Positions 43,664-51,680 of a DNA stretch of 64,000 nucleotides are shown here, in pieces. The stretch comes from Bifidobacterium coryneforme (lineage in GTDB: Bacteria > Actinomycetota > Actinomycetes > Actinomycetales > Bifidobacteriaceae). Position 1 is the stretch's first letter, and each line of letters begins with the position of its first letter. Under the pieces are notes generated by a model. It did not search any database and was not told the origin of the DNA. It was given only the letters and a program-made list of their open reading frames with translations. The stretch is from assembly GCF_000737865.1 (NCBI RefSeq), contig NZ_CP007287.1, positions 213,453 to 277,452 of the forward strand. The letters run 5' to 3'. The position numbers were made by a program, and so were the translations under genes.

Positions 43664-44050
43664 TTATGCTGCGTGAAGGTTGTCCGGGCTGATGATGATG
43701 CCCTTGCCTATGAGGTTTTCCAGGCACTCCTCCAGATAGGCCTCATCGTGCTCCGGATAGATTGGCGAGGTGAGTCGGATGGCCTCCAGATGTTCATAGG
43801 GGTCGCAGTGCCTGCCGCGATAGAGGGGATCGCGCCAGTCCGGATCCGGATGATGCCCCCTGGTCGCCATCTCATCCATGACCAGGATGTGGAATTGATA
43901 GAGCTTGTATGGCGAGTGGGAGAAGACGTAATCCACGGTGGCATGCCTGCGGCCCCAGCCGAGCCCCCTGAGGGCGGTGATTTCCCTATGCTGCCCCAGG
44001 AGCTGTTGCCGAGGCAGTGCCCCAATCAGGTCCTGATGCCACAGCCGCAT
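43664..44050 (-). CDS. Pyrimidine-dimer-glycosylase-like family protein (PF03013/TIGR02328 type)
   Basis: 128 residues. The start MRLWHQDLIGALPRQQLLGQH is the hallmark of the family related to T4 endonuclease V (PF03013) and the TIGR02328 proteins: N-terminal MRLWH, then a conserved L-P-R-Q-Q-LLGQHRE. VDYVFSH and YKLYQFHILVMDEM complete the fold. T4 enzyme chemistry uses the N-terminal amine at thymine dimers; whether this relative repairs DNA is not known. ATG 44050, preceded by GGGGCAGG, is preferred over upstream codons that would lie inside nhaA. The start overlaps the end of nhaA (stop at 44103) by none; spacing is 52 bases. Confidence 0.75.
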   Translation of the reverse strand: MRLWHQDLIGALPRQQLLGQHREITALRGLGWGRRHATVDYVFSHSPYKLYQFHILVMDEMATRGHHPDPDWRDPLYRGRHCDPYEHLEAIRLTSPIYPEHDEAYLEECLENLIGKGIIISPDNLHAA

Positions 44051-44102
44051 ACCTGCCCCCGATCCTGGACCGTCACTCCTCGTGGTTTCCCAAGCATAGT
44101 CT

Positions 44103-45338
44103 TCAACCGCGGCTGGTGGTCTCTCTTTTCGTGAAGGCGATGGTGACGGCAGCCAGAAGGAAGGAGAGTGCGGATCCGGCCAGGACCGCCACAAGGGCCA
44201 TGCTGATGTGACTTGTGCCGGAGTAAGCAAGGTCGGCGATCAGGAAGGACATTGTGAACCCAATCCCGCACAACTGGGCCACTGCGCCCAGGTCAACCGT
44301 ACGGATTCCGGAGGGGAGCCTCAGTCCCAGCCGCGAGCAGACCAGAACCACGGACATGATCCCCAATGGTTTGCCTAATGCCAACCCGATGGTAATCCCC
44401 AGGAAAATGGGACTCGTCAACCAGGTGGGGCTGAAGTCGCGCAGAGGTATTCCCATGGATAAGAAGGCGAACAAGGGCAGTGCCAGCAGCGCGGATAGGG
44501 GGGTGAGATTCCTGCTCAGGCTCTCCGCTCTCGATTCCTTGCCCTGAAGCGAAGGCCTGCCCGGGGTGAGCAGCCCGAGAGCCACGCCTGACAGGACCGG
44601 ATGAATCCCTGCACGAAGAAACCCGTACCAGGCGCCCAGGGCGGCGAGTAGGGCGATTGGGCGGAGGGCTCGCCTCATCCGCATAAGCAGATACCAGCCG
44701 CCCAGACAGAGCATGGCGGGAAGCAGCATCCAGGGCTGAGAAAGGTGTGAATAGCCTACGGCAATCAGCAGTACGCCGATGATGTCGTCGAATACGGCCA
44801 GGGTCATGAGGAATGACTGGCGTCCTGCACCGGTGCCGGGGGCGAGTATCCGCAGGGCCGTCAGGGAGAAGGCCACATCTGTTGCAGTCGGTATGGCCCA
44901 GCCCCGTAGTCCTGTGGGGTCGGAGTGGTTGATGGCCCAGTATATGCCAATGGGGGCGATCACCCCTCCGATTGCCGCAAGCATCGGGGTCAGGGCCTGG
45001 CGTGGGTTGCGCAGTGTTCCCGTCGACATCTCCTGCCGGAGGTCCAGGCCGATGACCAGAAAGAACAGGGTCAACATGCCGTCCTGCACCCATTCTTTGA
45101 CGGTCAGGTCCAGACCCGGTATGAGGTGGTCCAGGGCATGCAGGGGAACCCATGTGGAAATCGCCTGATAGGTATCGAGAGTGGCCGGTAAGTTGGCCCC
45201 AACAAGTCCCAGGATGGCAGCCGATACCATGAGCAAGGCGGTGCTGCGGTCGTTCTGGGCGGTGTTGCATAGGTGCAGCCAGGTTTTGGTGACGAGGTGT
45301 CGAATAGGCTTGAGTGGGTTGGTCTGGCGCGCAAACAT
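44103..45338 (-). CDS. nhaA: Na+/H+ antiporter NhaA
   Basis: 411 residues, about 12 membrane segments. It exchanges Na+ (or Li+) for H+ and controls internal pH and sodium. Family motifs include FFLVIGLDLRQE, the helix IV block PTATDVAFSL, and the ion site AVFDDIIGVLL with the Asp pair corresponding to D163/D164 of E. coli NhaA. A 15-G run lies about 130 bases upstream of the start, in the region that should hold its promoter. Confidence 0.93.
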   Translation of the reverse strand: MFARQTNPLKPIRHLVTKTWLHLCNTAQNDRSTALLMVSAAILGLVGANLPATLDTYQAISTWVPLHALDHLIPGLDLTVKEWVQDGMLTLFFLVIGLDLRQEMSTGTLRNPRQALTPMLAAIGGVIAPIGIYWAINHSDPTGLRGWAIPTATDVAFSLTALRILAPGTGAGRQSFLMTLAVFDDIIGVLLIAVGYSHLSQPWMLLPAMLCLGGWYLLMRMRRALRPIALLAALGAWYGFLRAGIHPVLSGVALGLLTPGRPSLQGKESRAESLSRNLTPLSALLALPLFAFLSMGIPLRDFSPTWLTSPIFLGITIGLALGKPLGIMSVVLVCSRLGLRLPSGIRTVDLGAVAQLCGIGFTMSFLIADLAYSGTSHISMALVAVLAGSALSFLLAAVTIAFTKRETTSRG

Positions 45339-45468
45339 ACGGTCGTTGGTCCTTCTGAGAGATGTATGTTGTCTGTTTCGCCGACCAGTCTTCCCGGCAT
45401 GAATCCTATTGGGGACTCCCGATAGGCAGAATACCAGGGAGCCTGAATACAGGAGTTCCGGCAGGGGC

Positions 45469-45483
45469 GGGGGGGGGGGGGGG
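45469..45483. repeat. 15-G homopolymer in the nhaA upstream region
   Basis: Fifteen consecutive G on the + strand (preceded by GGGGC) lie between the end of the HxlR gene (45553) and the start of nhaA (45338). At this length the tract is very prone to slippage. It would alter spacing upstream of nhaA by single bases. Confidence 0.7.
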
Positions 45484-45552
45484 TAACGTGCGCGGTAAGG
45501 GGAAACCGTTGGAGTGGGGTTGGCTGAGCCTATATGCCGTCGAGAGGGAGTG

Positions 45553-45891
45553 TCAGGCAGCGCGTTCGGCCTGGTAGTTGCTACCCCAATCGCGCATGGC
45601 TTCGATGACCGGCCTGAGACTTTTTCCTGTTTCCGTCAGGGAGTACTCCACGCGCGGAGGAACTTCCGGGTATACCTTGCGATGTACCAGGCCATCGCGC
45701 TCCATCTGGCGCAGATTTGCGGTGAGCACCTTCTGCGAGACGCTGCCCAGGGAGCGGCGCAGCTCTCCAAAACGTAGTGTCCCGCCCAGCAGATCCCGCA
45801 ATATCAGGACCTTCCACTTATCGGAAATCAGCAACAGTGTCGTTTCGACGGGACACGCCGGTAGTTCATCCTGCATCAGAGGAATCTCCAT
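45553..45891 (-). CDS. HxlR-family winged-helix regulator
   Basis: 112 residues. The HxlR fold is clear from CPVETTLLLISDKWKVLILRDLL (the conserved single Cys near the N-terminus, a possible redox or electrophile sensor), FGELRRSLGSVSQKVLTANLRQME (recognition helix) and GLVHRKVYPEVPPRVEYSLTETG. It is divergent from a NAD(P)H-binding reductase gene 147 bases away, the usual arrangement of an HxlR regulator and its target. ATG 45876 is an alternative start. Confidence 0.9.
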   Translation of the reverse strand: MEIPLMQDELPACPVETTLLLISDKWKVLILRDLLGGTLRFGELRRSLGSVSQKVLTANLRQMERDGLVHRKVYPEVPPRVEYSLTETGKSLRPVIEAMRDWGSNYQAERAA

Positions 45892-45928
45892 TCCAGAACA
45901 CCATGAAATTCCACAAACGTTCCCTTTT

Positions 45929-45987
45929 GGTAACTATGGAACTTCTTTATGCCTACTATCTTCTTCATCCGTATGGTAATAGGGTAC
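45929..45987. promoter_or_regulatory. Possible HxlR operators between regulator and reductase
   Basis: GGTAACTATGGAAC (45929-45942) and GGTAATAGGGTAC (45975-45987) are imperfect direct copies about 46 bases apart in the divergent promoter region. TACTAT at 45954-45959 could be a -10. Assignment to HxlR is inference from position. Confidence 0.35.
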
Positions 45988-46038
45988 ATCACGACAAGGA
46001 AAACGGAGTGACCTCCAAAAAGTTGAACGAAAGGACAC

Positions 46039-46671
46039 ATGATGAAGATTGCAGTAGTTGCGGCAAATGGTAAGGCGGGCCGGCTCATTGTCGAAGAGGC
46101 AGTGAAGCGCGGCCATGAAGTGACGGCGGTGGTGCGCAGCGACAACAAGACCGATGCTCAGCACGCCATCATCAAGGATCTGTTCGACCTGACGGCGGCC
46201 GACCTTGCCGGATTCGATGTGGTGGTGGATGCGGCGGGAGCCTGGACCCCGGATACCCTGCATTACATCGCCGATGCGGCCAAGCATCTGGCTGACCTGT
46301 TGTCGGGAACGGATACCCGGTTGCTTGTGGTCGGTGGCGCCGGGAGCCTCTTCGTCAACAAGGACCACACCTTGGCCCTTGAGGATACCCCGGACTTCCT
46401 CGATGCGCACAAGCCGGTCTCCAGTGCCCATGGCAAGGCCTTGGCCCACCTGCGCACCCGTTCCGATGTGCGCTGGACCTATGTCAGCCCGGCCGCCGAC
46501 TTCCAAGCCGAGGGTGAGCGTACCGGCTCCTACGGGCTGGCCGGGGAGGAGCTGACCACCAATGCGGAGGGTCAGAGCTTCATCAGCTATGCCGACTATG
46601 CAATCGCCATGGTGGACGAGGCCGAATCCGGCAAGCATGTCGGTGAGCGTATTTCCGTTTACGCCAAGTAA
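46039..46671 (+). CDS. NAD(P)H-binding reductase (NmrA/atypical SDR)
   Basis: 210 residues. The N-terminal Rossmann motif is MKIAVVAANGKAGRLIVEEA, a variant of GATGxxG with N-G-K-A-G. VDAAGAWTPDTLHYIADA and LLVVGGAGSL are typical of the NAD(P)H-binding PF13460 group near the quinone/flavin reductases. AAGGA lies three to four bases before ATG-ATG. The gene is divergent from an HxlR regulator, which suggests induction by reactive electrophiles or quinones (inference). A long terminator follows at 46788-46836. Confidence 0.88.
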   Translation: MMKIAVVAANGKAGRLIVEEAVKRGHEVTAVVRSDNKTDAQHAIIKDLFDLTAADLAGFDVVVDAAGAWTPDTLHYIADAAKHLADLLSGTDTRLLVVGGAGSLFVNKDHTLALEDTPDFLDAHKPVSSAHGKALAHLRTRSDVRWTYVSPAADFQAEGERTGSYGLAGEELTTNAEGQSFISYADYAIAMVDEAESGKHVGERISVYAK

Positions 46672-46787
46672 TCGTCGTGCGGAAAGCCCGAATCGGGCCT
46701 GCTCTGCCAGGGGGGATTGAACAGGCCCGTTACGGACAGCCGGTGAAAAGCCTGGCGCATAGACCGATAGCGTCATGAATGACAACG

Positions 46788-46836
46788 GGGCCGCACTCCT
46801 GCAATTCGATTCACCCGAAAGGCAGGAGTGCGGCCC
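46788..46836. terminator. Terminator hairpin between the reductase gene and the carrier gene
   Basis: GGGCCGCACTCCTGC pairs perfectly over 15 bases with GCAGGAGTGCGGCCC, followed on the + strand by TTTT. It lies between convergent genes and probably ends both transcripts. A smaller stem (GCCCGAATCGGGC) lies at about 46688-46700. Confidence 0.8.
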
Positions 46837-46874
46837 GGTGTTTTCCGGTCTGTACTGCGCGGCCGGCTCCGGTG

Positions 46875-48323
46875 TCAGAGGAGCGTGGCCACCCAAAGCA
46901 GGATGGCTGCCGCAACGAACAGAATGGCGAATATCTTCCCGCCGACCTTCAGCCACTTACCGAAGCTGATCCCGGCCACGGACAGCCCGGCCAGAAGCAC
47001 GCCGCCGGTCGGGTTGATGATGTTCATCAGGCCGTTGCCGAACTGGTTGCTCAGCACAATCACGTCACGGTTGATATGGACCAGATCGGCCAGGGGACCC
47101 ATGACAGGCATGGTCAAGGCTGCGGAGCCGGAGGATGAGGGGACGAACAGGGTCAGTATCGACTGGACGGCAAGCAGAATGGTGGTGAAGAGACCCTTGG
47201 GCAGATTGCCCAGCAGTCCCACCAGCCAGTTCAGGATGGTATCGATGATCATGCCGTCCTGGAGAATGACCAGGATGCTGCGGGCCAGACCGATGATTAC
47301 CGCTGCATAGACAAAGTCCCCGCATCCGCTTACGAAGCTCTCGCATATCTGATTGAGCGAGAAACGCGCCACAATCCCGATAATGAGGCCCACGGCGAGG
47401 AAGAGGGCGCCGATTTCGGTCATATACCAGCCCAGGGCCAGGATGCCGTATACCATCACGGCCAATCCGAGGACAAAAATGCCGATGATGATCTTGTCGC
47501 GAGTGGTGAAGGTGTCGGTCTTGCCGGTTTCGTCCTTGCCGTTCGCGCCCTCATTTCCGGAAAGCAGTCGGGCGCGCAGACGCTGGTCGCTGTCATAGAC
47601 GATTGAGGATTCGGGAGTCTTGCGAACCCGGTAGGCGTACCGCATGGTGAAGGCAACGGCTATCAGGGTGAAGATGGCCCAGCAGACGATACGCCACATC
47701 AGCAGGGGATTCCCGTGCACTTCGCCGATGCCTTGGGCTATCAGCACGTTGAAGGGGTTGATGGTTGAACCGATATACCCGACCTGGCTGGCCAGGAAAA
47801 GAGTCAGTATGGCCGTCATGGAGTCAAACCCCATTGTCAGCATGAACGTGATGAAGATGATGAACAGGGGAATCAGTTCCTCGCTCATGCCGTAGGTTGA
47901 GCCGCCGAGGCTGACAAGGAGCATCATCATCGGGATGACCAGGATGCCCTTGGCCCCCAAAGAGTCGGCCAGTGCCCTGAGACCCCGGTCGATGGCACCG
48001 GTTTTGAGGATGATGCCGAAGGCTCCTCCCAGGATGAGCACGAAGGAGATGACCTCCACGGCCTGGATGATTCCGTTGCCGGGTGCTTCCAGGATGGCGG
48101 CCAGACCCTGACGGTGGTCCAGGCCGTCGCTGATCTTGCCGATTTCATGGAAGGTCCCGGGAAGGATGACGGTCCTCTCCGTGCCGTCCACCATCTGTTT
48201 TTTGGAATCGAACTGGCCGCTCGGAATCAACCAGGTCGATGCTGCGGCCAGAATGACCATGAAGAACAGCAGGGCGTAGCTATGGGGGAATGTAAATGAC
48301 TTGCGTTTCTTGGTTGTGGACAT
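46875..48323 (-). CDS. YfcC-family (DcuC-like) carrier
   Basis: 482 residues, about 12-14 membrane segments. FPHSYALLFFMVILAAASTWLIPSGQF, GGAFGIILKTGAIDRG, FGSTYGMSEE-like block (SLGGSTYGMSEELIPL), and the second-half GSAALTMPVMGPLADL are characteristic of the YfcC/AitC family (PF03606). These carriers take up organic acids or amino-acid-like compounds. Start ATG 48323 replaces longer frames that run into the amidohydrolase gene. It lies 37 bases after the amidohydrolase and in the same direction as the frl genes, so it may import the Amadori substrate or its product; that is inference. Confidence 0.82.
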   Translation of the reverse strand: MSTTKKRKSFTFPHSYALLFFMVILAAASTWLIPSGQFDSKKQMVDGTERTVILPGTFHEIGKISDGLDHRQGLAAILEAPGNGIIQAVEVISFVLILGGAFGIILKTGAIDRGLRALADSLGAKGILVIPMMMLLVSLGGSTYGMSEELIPLFIIFITFMLTMGFDSMTAILTLFLASQVGYIGSTINPFNVLIAQGIGEVHGNPLLMWRIVCWAIFTLIAVAFTMRYAYRVRKTPESSIVYDSDQRLRARLLSGNEGANGKDETGKTDTFTTRDKIIIGIFVLGLAVMVYGILALGWYMTEIGALFLAVGLIIGIVARFSLNQICESFVSGCGDFVYAAVIIGLARSILVILQDGMIIDTILNWLVGLLGNLPKGLFTTILLAVQSILTLFVPSSSGSAALTMPVMGPLADLVHINRDVIVLSNQFGNGLMNIINPTGGVLLAGLSVAGISFGKWLKVGGKIFAILFVAAAILLWVATLL

Positions 48324-48360
48324 GATTGTCTCATTTCTTGGGGTATACGGGTAATGCGGG

Positions 48361-49866
48361 TCAGGCCTCGTAGGCGGGTTGTCCATCGACGTAGGTGGCT
48401 GCCACCCGGGCCTCGCGCAGGCCCTGCGCGTCGGCATGGACCAGATCCCTGTCGAAGATGGCCATGGTGGCTCTCTGTCCGGGTCGCAGACTCGGGGATG
48501 CATCGGGTGAATCCGGATCAGGGTCATTCCGGTTGGAGTGACCATCATTGGTCCAGGCGGACAATACAGCCATTGCCGGGAGGGCGTACTGGGGGAACCA
48601 CTGCTCGCCTCCCTTGTCGAATTCCCGCAGACTGGCCCGCAGGATGGATTCGGGAAGGCTCGGCAGGAAGAGGGGGCAGTCCGTGCCGCATGTCAGATTC
48701 AGCCCAGGCGTCGTCAGACTGCTGTAATGGAAGAAATCACTGCCGTCATCGTCGGCAATGGTGTTTGGCATGTAGGCATCCTGGGCGGATGGGTTCAAGC
48801 CCAATATCTGCGGATATAACTCGGCTGTGATGCCTGCCTGGGCCATTACGCCGGCTGCCCGATCATTGATCATCTCCAAGTCGCTGATGGAGTGGTGCAA
48901 TCCCGGCGCGGCCGCAGAGGACAGTATCCGAGCGGATTCCTCTATGGCCCTGTCGCCCTCGGCGGTCATGCAACAGGAAAACCCGCTGCCTGCGATGTCT
49001 TCGACGCGATGTTCCAGTTCTCGGTAATCAACTTGTGGGGTGGGCTCACCGGAGGCATAGCGACCGTGAATATCCGCGGTTCTGTCAGCGACGACTCCGT
49101 CGACCATGAGCTTGACTCCGCGTAGCCTGGTCTTGGAACCCAGCGGTTGTGTGGCGATCTGCTTCAGCCTTGCTCCGGTTACCTGCTCCCTTACGGGCTC
49201 TATGTAGAGATCGGCCTTCAGGCGCTTATCGGCCAGCCAGCCATGTACGCCTGTGTCGTCGAAAACGATGTCCTTGCAGGAAACCACTCCTCTTTCGAGG
49301 AGCAATTGCTCGAATCGTCTCCATGAAGCCCGAACCAGCTCTCGGTCACCGGTCATCTCTTTGATCAGCAGGGCCCGGTCCTCTGCCCCAAGCTGGTCCT
49401 CGAAGAATCCATACCGCCGAACCGCCGCTGTATTCATCCAGTAACGGCTGCGTAGTGAGTCGATGGCCACTATCGGGGTCTGGTCGCTGATGTCATCCAG
49501 ACTGTCCCGCTCGGGGTCTTGGCCCCATAGCTGCCGATTCCATCCATGGGCGTATATGGGTCTTGTCGGATTCTCCCTGTGCTCCTTGGCCAAGAGAAGT
49601 GCGGCCTCCTCTTCGGAATCCGCGGATGACAGATCCAGGCCGGCGTTTGCCGCCATCCATCCGGAGAAGAAAACATGGTTGTCGTGAAGGCCCGGCATGA
49701 CCAGGCACTCGTCATATTCGAGCACCTGGCAATCGGGTCCAGGATCTTCGTGATTCCAGTCGCGACCAACCTTGGTGATGGTCGATCCTTCAAACTCCAC
49801 AAACCCCTTGAAGAGGTGCGGGGAAATCCCGTCAAAGATATGACGGGACCTTACAACAGTCCTCAT
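48361..49866 (-). CDS. YtcJ-type amidohydrolase with altered metal motif
   Basis: 501 residues, Amidohydro_3 group. It starts with the usual small beta domain, then PGLHDNHVFFSGW at residues 59-70, where the family normally has D-x-H-x-H. The second metal His is replaced by Phe (H64-V-F66), while His61 is nearby. KLMVDGVVADRTA matches the family's K-x3-DG strand and the C-terminal GTDCPLFLPS includes the catalytic Asp. YtcJ-type enzymes open amide or cyclic ureide bonds. It is downstream of the UTRA regulator and upstream of the carrier, so it may act on an N-acylated or ureide sugar-amine compound. The altered motif could mean a one-metal site. Confidence 0.82.
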   Translation of the reverse strand: MRTVVRSRHIFDGISPHLFKGFVEFEGSTITKVGRDWNHEDPGPDCQVLEYDECLVMPGLHDNHVFFSGWMAANAGLDLSSADSEEEAALLLAKEHRENPTRPIYAHGWNRQLWGQDPERDSLDDISDQTPIVAIDSLRSRYWMNTAAVRRYGFFEDQLGAEDRALLIKEMTGDRELVRASWRRFEQLLLERGVVSCKDIVFDDTGVHGWLADKRLKADLYIEPVREQVTGARLKQIATQPLGSKTRLRGVKLMVDGVVADRTADIHGRYASGEPTPQVDYRELEHRVEDIAGSGFSCCMTAEGDRAIEESARILSSAAAPGLHHSISDLEMINDRAAGVMAQAGITAELYPQILGLNPSAQDAYMPNTIADDDGSDFFHYSSLTTPGLNLTCGTDCPLFLPSLPESILRASLREFDKGGEQWFPQYALPAMAVLSAWTNDGHSNRNDPDPDSPDASPSLRPGQRATMAIFDRDLVHADAQGLREARVAATYVDGQPAYEA

Positions 49867-49965
49867 TGTCTGTCCTTATCGTCAGGACTTGGGGAGTCCT
49901 TTGGGCGCACTTGCCCTTATGAGATGGCAAGAGGATGCGCGTTCCGGGTTCAGCCGACCACCTTG

Positions 49966-50679
49966 TTAGAGGCTGAAGGTATAGAACTCCCCAAGATAAA
50001 ACTGATGACCAACATGAACCGGTCGGTCATCCTGATCGCAGATAAGTGTATGAACCTCAAAGCAGGGAGTGCCTATGACCACCTTCATCTCCTTGGCCAG
50101 CCGGGCATCGGCCAAGGTCATACCAAGCCTTGTCGTCTTGGGATTGATGGGCCGGATTCCGTGCTTCCTCTCAAGCAGGTCATAGAGGGACCCTGACAGA
50201 TCCTCGTGCATGAGGAAGGCGAACCTATCGGCAGGGAAGTAGTTGTTCTCTTCCATGACCGGTTGGTTGTCGGCCATCCGCAACCGCTTCAGATAGACCA
50301 CATCCTCGGACGGCTGGTCGCCAAGTTGCTCGGTAATCCACTGTTCGGCATGGATCAGACGGCATTCGAGCACCTTGCTTGATGGCTTGTAGCCGGCCTT
50401 GGTCAGGCTCTCTGTAAATCCCATGACGTATTCGACTCTCCGGTCGATTTTGTGGGTTCTGACGAAGGTGCCCTTCCCCTGCTTCTTGAGAAGATAACCA
50501 TCGTCCACCAGTTCCTCAATGGCACGACGAACGGTGATACGGGATACGCCGAATTGTTCGCACAACTGGGGCTCAGTAGGGATCTTCTCACCGGGGGCCA
50601 ATTGGCCGGACCGAATTTCGGAGAGCAGGAGCGCCTTGATCTGAGCGTACTTCGGTATCTGCGTATCGCCCTTGAGCAT
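49966..50679 (-). CDS. GntR/UTRA-family repressor of the fructosamine cluster
   Basis: 237 residues from ATG 50679, which has AGGGAG six bases upstream; a leaderless start at 50700 is also possible because CATACT lies about ten bases before it. The N-terminal winged helix is shown by GEKIPTEPQLCEQFGVSRITVRRAIEEL and GKGTFV; the UTRA ligand domain starts near 85 and includes KRLRMADNQPVMEENNYFP. UTRA ligands are usually sugar phosphates, so fructosamine 6-phosphate is the expected inducer. An imperfect palindrome GTAGCA-N5-TGTTAC (50701-50717) precedes the gene and could be an autoregulatory site. Confidence 0.9.
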   Translation of the reverse strand: MLKGDTQIPKYAQIKALLLSEIRSGQLAPGEKIPTEPQLCEQFGVSRITVRRAIEELVDDGYLLKKQGKGTFVRTHKIDRRVEYVMGFTESLTKAGYKPSSKVLECRLIHAEQWITEQLGDQPSEDVVYLKRLRMADNQPVMEENNYFPADRFAFLMHEDLSGSLYDLLERKHGIRPINPKTTRLGMTLADARLAKEMKVVIGTPCFEVHTLICDQDDRPVHVGHQFYLGEFYTFSL

Positions 50680-50833
50680 CAGGTTCTCCCTATCGGTCAT
50701 GTAACACAGTATGCTACCTCATCGAGGCTGACATACCGCTCTTACAAGGTTCGGTTGATCCTTGCTGCCCGGGTTCATATCTATATCCGATTACATCCCG
50801 ATCCGAACTGCCTGGACCTGGATGGTGATATGG

Positions 50834-51679
50834 CTACCTGATGGGTGCGCCATATCCGAAAGAGCCATTCAACTGCACCGCCTCTGCTGCAAAGTCCTGG
50901 CCTGCGACCAGGCTCTCGTCCAAACCGCGCCCTTGCACAACGTGATTCAGCAGGAAGGCGGTCAGGAACGAGTCTCCGGCCGCCATGGTGTCAACGGCTT
51001 CCACGACATGGGGTGCCAGTTCATGGAAGTTCTGGCCGTCATAGACCACCGTGGACTGGGAACCTCGTGTGGCGATCAGGGCCCTGTTGGGCTCCGTGAA
51101 GAGGTGCTTGAGCAACACCTCCACCTGATTGGTTTCCATCCCACTGACCGAGAAGAAGCCATACTGCACGTACCCGATTGCGGCATCAACCATGGCGTTG
51201 TCGAACTCGTCGGAGAAGTCATAGGAGATCGGAATGCCCAGTCTGCTGACCTGGGGCAGCAGATGATTGGCGTTTCCCCATACTCCCATGTGGATGAGGC
51301 CGAACCCCCGCAGGTAATCCAGATCGCCCTCGTCCAGTTGCAGGGGCTCCTGTCCCGCGATGCCGCCTTCATTGCTTCCAATGAAAACGCGGTCGCCATC
51401 GATGATGTTGACCTTGGCACAGCCGTTCTCACCGTGGCGTACCACGCTGTGACTGCGGTCTATCCCCAGGTCGTCAATACTGGATTCGACCAGCCGGGCC
51501 TGACGATCATCGCCGAATACCCCCATGAATGCCGCCTCGTACCCCAGCTTCTTGGCGAATGCCGCGAAATTCAGGGCGTTGCCACCGGGATACATGACGT
51601 TCTTGTTGACGTACTGGTCAACAACCTGGTCTCCCAGGCCGATGACCTTTGTGTCCTCGTGAGGAATATGGCCCGGCAT
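50834..51679 (-). CDS. frlD: PfkB-family sugar kinase, FrlD-like (fructosamine 6-kinase)
   Basis: 281 residues from ATG 51679, preceded by GGTGGAG; longer frames run into the upstream SIS gene. N-terminal PGGNALNFAAFAKKLG (the PfkB G-G-x-N-x-A block) and C-terminal DTMAAGDSFLTAFLL with the catalytic Asp of GD-S are present. The C-terminal ends FGYGAPIR. It follows the SIS/FrlB gene with one base between stop and start, as in frlBD operons where fructoselysine is phosphorylated to fructoselysine 6-phosphate. The actual amino acid moiety is unknown. Confidence 0.87.
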   Translation of the reverse strand: MPGHIPHEDTKVIGLGDQVVDQYVNKNVMYPGGNALNFAAFAKKLGYEAAFMGVFGDDRQARLVESSIDDLGIDRSHSVVRHGENGCAKVNIIDGDRVFIGSNEGGIAGQEPLQLDEGDLDYLRGFGLIHMGVWGNANHLLPQVSRLGIPISYDFSDEFDNAMVDAAIGYVQYGFFSVSGMETNQVEVLLKHLFTEPNRALIATRGSQSTVVYDGQNFHELAPHVVEAVDTMAAGDSFLTAFLLNHVVQGRGLDESLVAGQDFAAEAVQLNGSFGYGAPIR

Positions 51680-51680
51680 A

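Noticed and set aside
45362-45577. A 71-residue frame running through the 15-G tract.
   Set aside because: It would encode an arbitrary poly-Gly stretch, has no ribosome site and overlaps the HxlR gene.
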